Origin: Pontitalea aquivivens
Lineage (GTDB): Bacteria > Pseudomonadota > Alphaproteobacteria > Rhodobacterales > Rhodobacteraceae
Direction of reading: 5' to 3'
NCBI RefSeq assembly: GCF_046507575.1
Contig: NZ_JBKFEY010000003.1
Coordinates: 62,001 to 126,000 of the forward strand
Length of the DNA: 64,000 nucleotides
A program made the translations under genes and the position numbers. The notes below the pieces were generated by a model that made no database searches, was not told the DNA's origin, and saw only the letters and a list, made by a program, of their open reading frames with translations. Of the stretch, positions 62,041 through 64,000 are shown piece by piece; position 1 is the stretch's first letter; every line of letters starts with the position of its first letter.

Positions 62041-62071
62041 GAAAGCCCCCCGTACGCCGCGCCGGGGGGCT
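62041..62071 (-). terminator. Hairpin after the DUF1150 gene
   Basis: On the minus strand AGCCCCCC and GGGGGGCT form an 8-bp stem (62071-62044) followed by TTTC. It lies 12 bp past the DUF1150 stop and probably ends the hsp20 transcript. The T-run is short. Confidence 0.45.
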
Positions 62072-62082
62072 GCAATCTGGTG

Positions 62083-62310
62083 TCAATGCACGTTGACGGG
62101 GGTGCGATCGTTCTGCCGTGCCAGCGCGAAGGCCATCCAGCGGTCCTTGACCAGGGCAAGCCGCTCGCCGCTTTCGTCATGCAGCGCATAAAGCGTCTGA
62201 AGGCCCATGGCCTGGGCCCGGATTTCCTCGGGCAGGTCAGCCACGGCAACCGGGCGGACATAAACGATCCGCTCGCCGGTTTCGGCCCCGAAATCGAATT
62301 TCACATCCAT
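62083..62310 (-). CDS. DUF1150 family small protein
   Basis: This 75-residue protein reads ETGERIVYVRPVAVADLPEE, then LYALHDESGERLALVKDRWM and AFALARQNDRTPVNVH, which is the DUF1150 pattern of alphaproteobacteria. Its function is unknown, but it is usually encoded directly after an hsp20 gene, as here (15 bp gap). It therefore belongs to the same heat-shock operon. Confidence 0.88.
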   Translation of the reverse strand: MDVKFDFGAETGERIVYVRPVAVADLPEEIRAQAMGLQTLYALHDESGERLALVKDRWMAFALARQNDRTPVNVH

Positions 62311-62325
62311 GGTGTCACCCCTTTC

Positions 62326-62739
62326 TTAACTGCGCCGGATCGGAATCCGCTGGACCACCGGCTCGGGTGCCGCGCGCTTGAGGTCGATGTGCAGCAAGCC
62401 GTTTTCCAGCAACGCCCCGGCAACCTCAACCCCGTCGGCCAGAACGAAGCTGCGCTGGAAGGCCCGCGCGGCGATGCCGCGATGCAGGAACACACGGGCC
62501 GCGGCATCCTCGGCCTGACGCCCACGAATGACCAGGGCGCGATCTTCCATGGTGATCGCCAGATCAGGTTCGGCAAAACCCGCGACGGCCAGCGTGATGC
62601 GGAAGGCATCCGCCCCGCATTGTTCGATATTATAAGGGGGATAGGCATCCGATCCGCCCTTCGCCGTCCGTTCCACCAGCCGTTCCAGCTGATCGAACCC
62701 CAGCAGATGGGGATGCGCGCCAAAGCTTAGTTTCGTCAT
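62326..62739 (-). CDS. Small heat-shock protein, Hsp20/IbpA family
   Basis: This 137-residue chaperone holds unfolding proteins for refolding by other chaperones. It begins MTKLSFGAHPHLLGFDQLER and has the alpha-crystallin domain (YPPYNIEQCGADAFRITLAV, VIRGRQ, FLHRGIAARAFQRSFVLADG, LENGLLHIDLKR) with a C-terminal IPIRRS tail carrying the IxI-type motif. AAGGG precedes the ATG at 62737-62739. A good RpoH-type promoter lies about 70 bp upstream. Confidence 0.93.
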   Translation of the reverse strand: MTKLSFGAHPHLLGFDQLERLVERTAKGGSDAYPPYNIEQCGADAFRITLAVAGFAEPDLAITMEDRALVIRGRQAEDAAARVFLHRGIAARAFQRSFVLADGVEVAGALLENGLLHIDLKRAAPEPVVQRIPIRRS

Positions 62740-62805
62740 CTGCAAGCCCTTTTCAAAGCGACATTGCCCTGGGAAGGTCCCGATCATCGGCAACCCTTGC
62801 TGGAA

Positions 62806-62834
62806 ATATGGGCAAGGCCGGGGCCCACTGCAAG
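62806..62834 (-). promoter_or_regulatory. RpoH-type promoter of the hsp20-DUF1150 operon
   Basis: On the minus strand CTTGCA (62834-62829), a 15-base spacer and GCCCATAT (62813-62806) match the heat-shock consensus CTTGAA-N13-17-CCCCATNT closely. Transcription would begin near 62799, giving a leader of about 60 bases before the hsp20 ATG. Confidence 0.72.
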
Positions 62835-62976
62835 GGGGCGGGACCGCGCCCGGGGCAGGAAAATTCCCCCCGCAAGGGCCGGAAATTGCTATACTAAACC
62901 GAAGGTCGGCCCCATGCGAACGAATCACATGGGACGTCAAGCCTTGTTGCCTTGCCATCCTGTATCGGAACCGCAC

Positions 62977-63195
62977 ATGAACGCGCAGATCGAGATGAAC
63001 CCCGAAGAGGTGCTTCGCGTGAAGCTGGAGGTGTTGCGCCGCGAACATCGGGATCTTGACGATGCGATCCACGCGCTGACGGTATCGGGGCGCGGCGATC
63101 AGCTGGCGCTGGTGCGCCTGAAAAAGCAGAAGCTGCGGCTGAAGGATGAAATCGCCCGGCTGCAGGATCAGCTGACGCCCGACATCATCGCCTGA
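62977..63195 (+). CDS. DUF465 (YdcH-like) small protein
   Basis: This 72-residue, mostly helical protein has the DUF465 pattern: VLRVKLEVLRREHRDLDDAI, then LALVRLKKQKLRLKDEIARL. The family is widespread and of unknown function. The start at 62977 gives the usual size, with only GGAA as ribosome site. A TATACT hexamer at 62890 may be its -10. Confidence 0.82.
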   Translation: MNAQIEMNPEEVLRVKLEVLRREHRDLDDAIHALTVSGRGDQLALVRLKKQKLRLKDEIARLQDQLTPDIIA

Positions 63196-63229
63196 CCCCC
63201 CTGCCCGCCCCTGTCGGATCGGGCAGGCA

Positions 63230-63257
63230 TTGCGCCCCGCCCCCCCTTGGCTATAGT
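63230..63257 (+). promoter_or_regulatory. Probable purE promoter
   Basis: TTGCGC (63230) and TATAGT (63252) are separated by 16 bases and lie about 28 bp before the purE start. The -35 hexamer is the same as in the secG candidate. A CTGCCCG/CGGGCAG hairpin (63201-63226) just upstream may end the DUF465 transcript. Confidence 0.45.
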
Positions 63258-63284
63258 GCCCCCAAGTTGACCAAGGGGCCATGT

Positions 63285-63770
63285 ATGGGCGTGAAAGTGG
63301 GAATCATCATGGGCAGCCAGTCGGACTGGCCCACGATGCAGGAGGCCGCCGCAATCCTGGATGAACTGGGCCTGGCCTACGAGGCCAGGATCGTCTCGGC
63401 GCATCGCACGCCTGACCGGCTTTGGGCCTATGGCAAGGCAGCTGTGGACCGCGGGCTGCAGGTGATCATCGCGGGCGCGGGCGGGGCGGCACATCTGCCC
63501 GGCATGATGGCCTCGAAAACCCGGGTGCCGGTGATCGGCGTGCCGGTGCAGACCCGGGCGCTGTCGGGCGTCGACAGCCTGTATTCCATCGTCCAGATGC
63601 CCAAGGGCTATCCCGTCGCCACAATGGCGATCGGGGCGGCGGGGGCGGCCAATGCGGGCCTGATGGCCGCGGGCATCCTGGCGCTGAATGATCCCGCGCT
63701 GGCCGCCCGGCTGGATGCCTGGCGCGATGCGCTGTCCGCCTCGATCCCCGATGAGCCGACCGATGTCTGA
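63285..63770 (+). CDS. purE: N5-carboxyaminoimidazole ribonucleotide mutase PurE
   Basis: PurE converts N5-CAIR to CAIR in purine synthesis, acting after PurK. The 161-residue protein has IIMGSQSDWPTM, VSAHRTPDRLWAYG and GAGGAAHLPGMMASKT, the family's substrate-binding motifs. AAGGGG lies eight bases before the ATG at 63285. Its stop overlaps the start of purK by eight bases, which couples the two enzymes. Confidence 0.96.
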   Translation: MGVKVGIIMGSQSDWPTMQEAAAILDELGLAYEARIVSAHRTPDRLWAYGKAAVDRGLQVIIAGAGGAAHLPGMMASKTRVPVIGVPVQTRALSGVDSLYSIVQMPKGYPVATMAIGAAGAANAGLMAAGILALNDPALAARLDAWRDALSASIPDEPTDV

Positions 63771-64000
63771 CGCCCTGCCCCCCGGTTCCACCATCGGCAT
63801 TCTGGGCGGCGGCCAGCTGGGCCGGATGCTGTCGGTCGCGGCCTCGCGCCTTGGGCTGCGAACCCACATCTATGAACCCGGCGCGAACCCGCCCGCGGGC
63901 CATGTCGCCGATCGCGTGACCACCGCCGCCTATGACGACACCGCGGCGCTGGCGGAATTCGCCGCCTCGGTCGATGTGATCACCTATGAGTTTGAGAATA
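63763..64000 (+). CDS. purK: N5-carboxyaminoimidazole ribonucleotide synthase PurK, 5' part (cut by window edge)
   Basis: PurK carboxylates AIR to N5-CAIR with ATP and bicarbonate, feeding PurE. Only the first 79 codons are present: MSDALPPGSTIGILGGGQLG and the following pre-ATP-grasp domain up to VITYEFEN. The frame is open at the right edge. The start at 63763 overlaps purE by eight bases. Confidence 0.93.
   Translation, partial: MSDALPPGSTIGILGGGQLGRMLSVAASRLGLRTHIYEPGANPPAGHVADRVTTAAYDDTAALAEFAASVDVITYEFEN

Overview
The window is chromosomal DNA from a high-GC alphaproteobacterium, almost certainly of the Rhodobacterales/Rhodobacteraceae. Five things support this: the murein/division cluster with a long leader, a DUF1127 gene followed by CCUCCUCC-loop small RNAs, the hsp20-DUF1150 pair, the DUF6476-rluD-rpoH order, and a Rhodobacterales-type Hint protein. 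I saw no rRNA, tRNA, CRISPR array, prophage or transposase gene. Genes are densely packed, with many 1-8 bp overlaps or gaps between co-directional neighbours. Almost all are housekeeping genes.

Layout. 1-11.3 kb (minus strand): division and cell wall cluster mraZ-rsmH-ftsL-ftsI-murE-murF-mraY-murD-ftsW (ftsW cut by the left edge), with an opposite-strand HIT gene between murD and ftsW. Upstream of mraZ is a ~680 bp gene-free region. It holds a leader with an intrinsic terminator that matches the UpsM small RNA arrangement, plus two sets of 10-bp-spaced TGGG repeats suited to MraZ. 11.5-13.5 kb: mrp, then a DUF1127 gene followed by four double-hairpin CCUCCUCC RNAs ending in an intrinsic terminator. 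13.5-24.7 kb: rlmJ, uvrD-type helicase, folE2, metZ, a glutathione transferase, yciB, an EamA transporter, ftsY, alkB and a secreted repeat protein. 24.7-37.9 kb: xseA, purD, sdaA, rpiA, gor, hflK-hflC-DUF2065-degP, a [2Fe-2S] ferredoxin, purU and a second EamA transporter. 37.9-45.1 kb: thiN, a large protein of unknown function, DUF2842, purA, secG and pyrG. 45.2-56 kb: an FAH-family hydrolase, an M19 dipeptidase, a four-gene ABC importer, pepF, and the lgt-SAM methyltransferase-pgeF operon. 56.1-64 kb: ubiK, DUF6476, rluD, rpoH, an Lrp regulator, trxB, a Hint protein, hsp20-DUF1150, a DUF465 gene, purE and purK (cut by the right edge).

How it fits together. The minus-strand cluster makes lipid II precursors (MurE, MurF, MurD, MraY) and septal peptidoglycan (FtsI, FtsW, FtsL), under MraZ and a leader RNA that can stop transcription early. 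A stress theme recurs: RpoH, an Hsp20 gene with a clear RpoH-type promoter, DegP, HflKC, thioredoxin and glutathione reductases, and the DUF1127/CcsR-type RNA operon, which is RpoH-controlled in Rhodobacter sphaeroides. Purine and one-carbon genes (purD, purU, purA, purE, purK) are scattered through the window.

The most unusual non-coding features are the CcsR-like RNA array, the UpsM-like leader with its TGGG boxes, and a family of ten dispersed intergenic repeats. Each repeat is a GC-rich hairpin next to an ATATTT core, and they lie mostly at gene 3' ends. One pair forms a perfect 21-bp inverted repeat.
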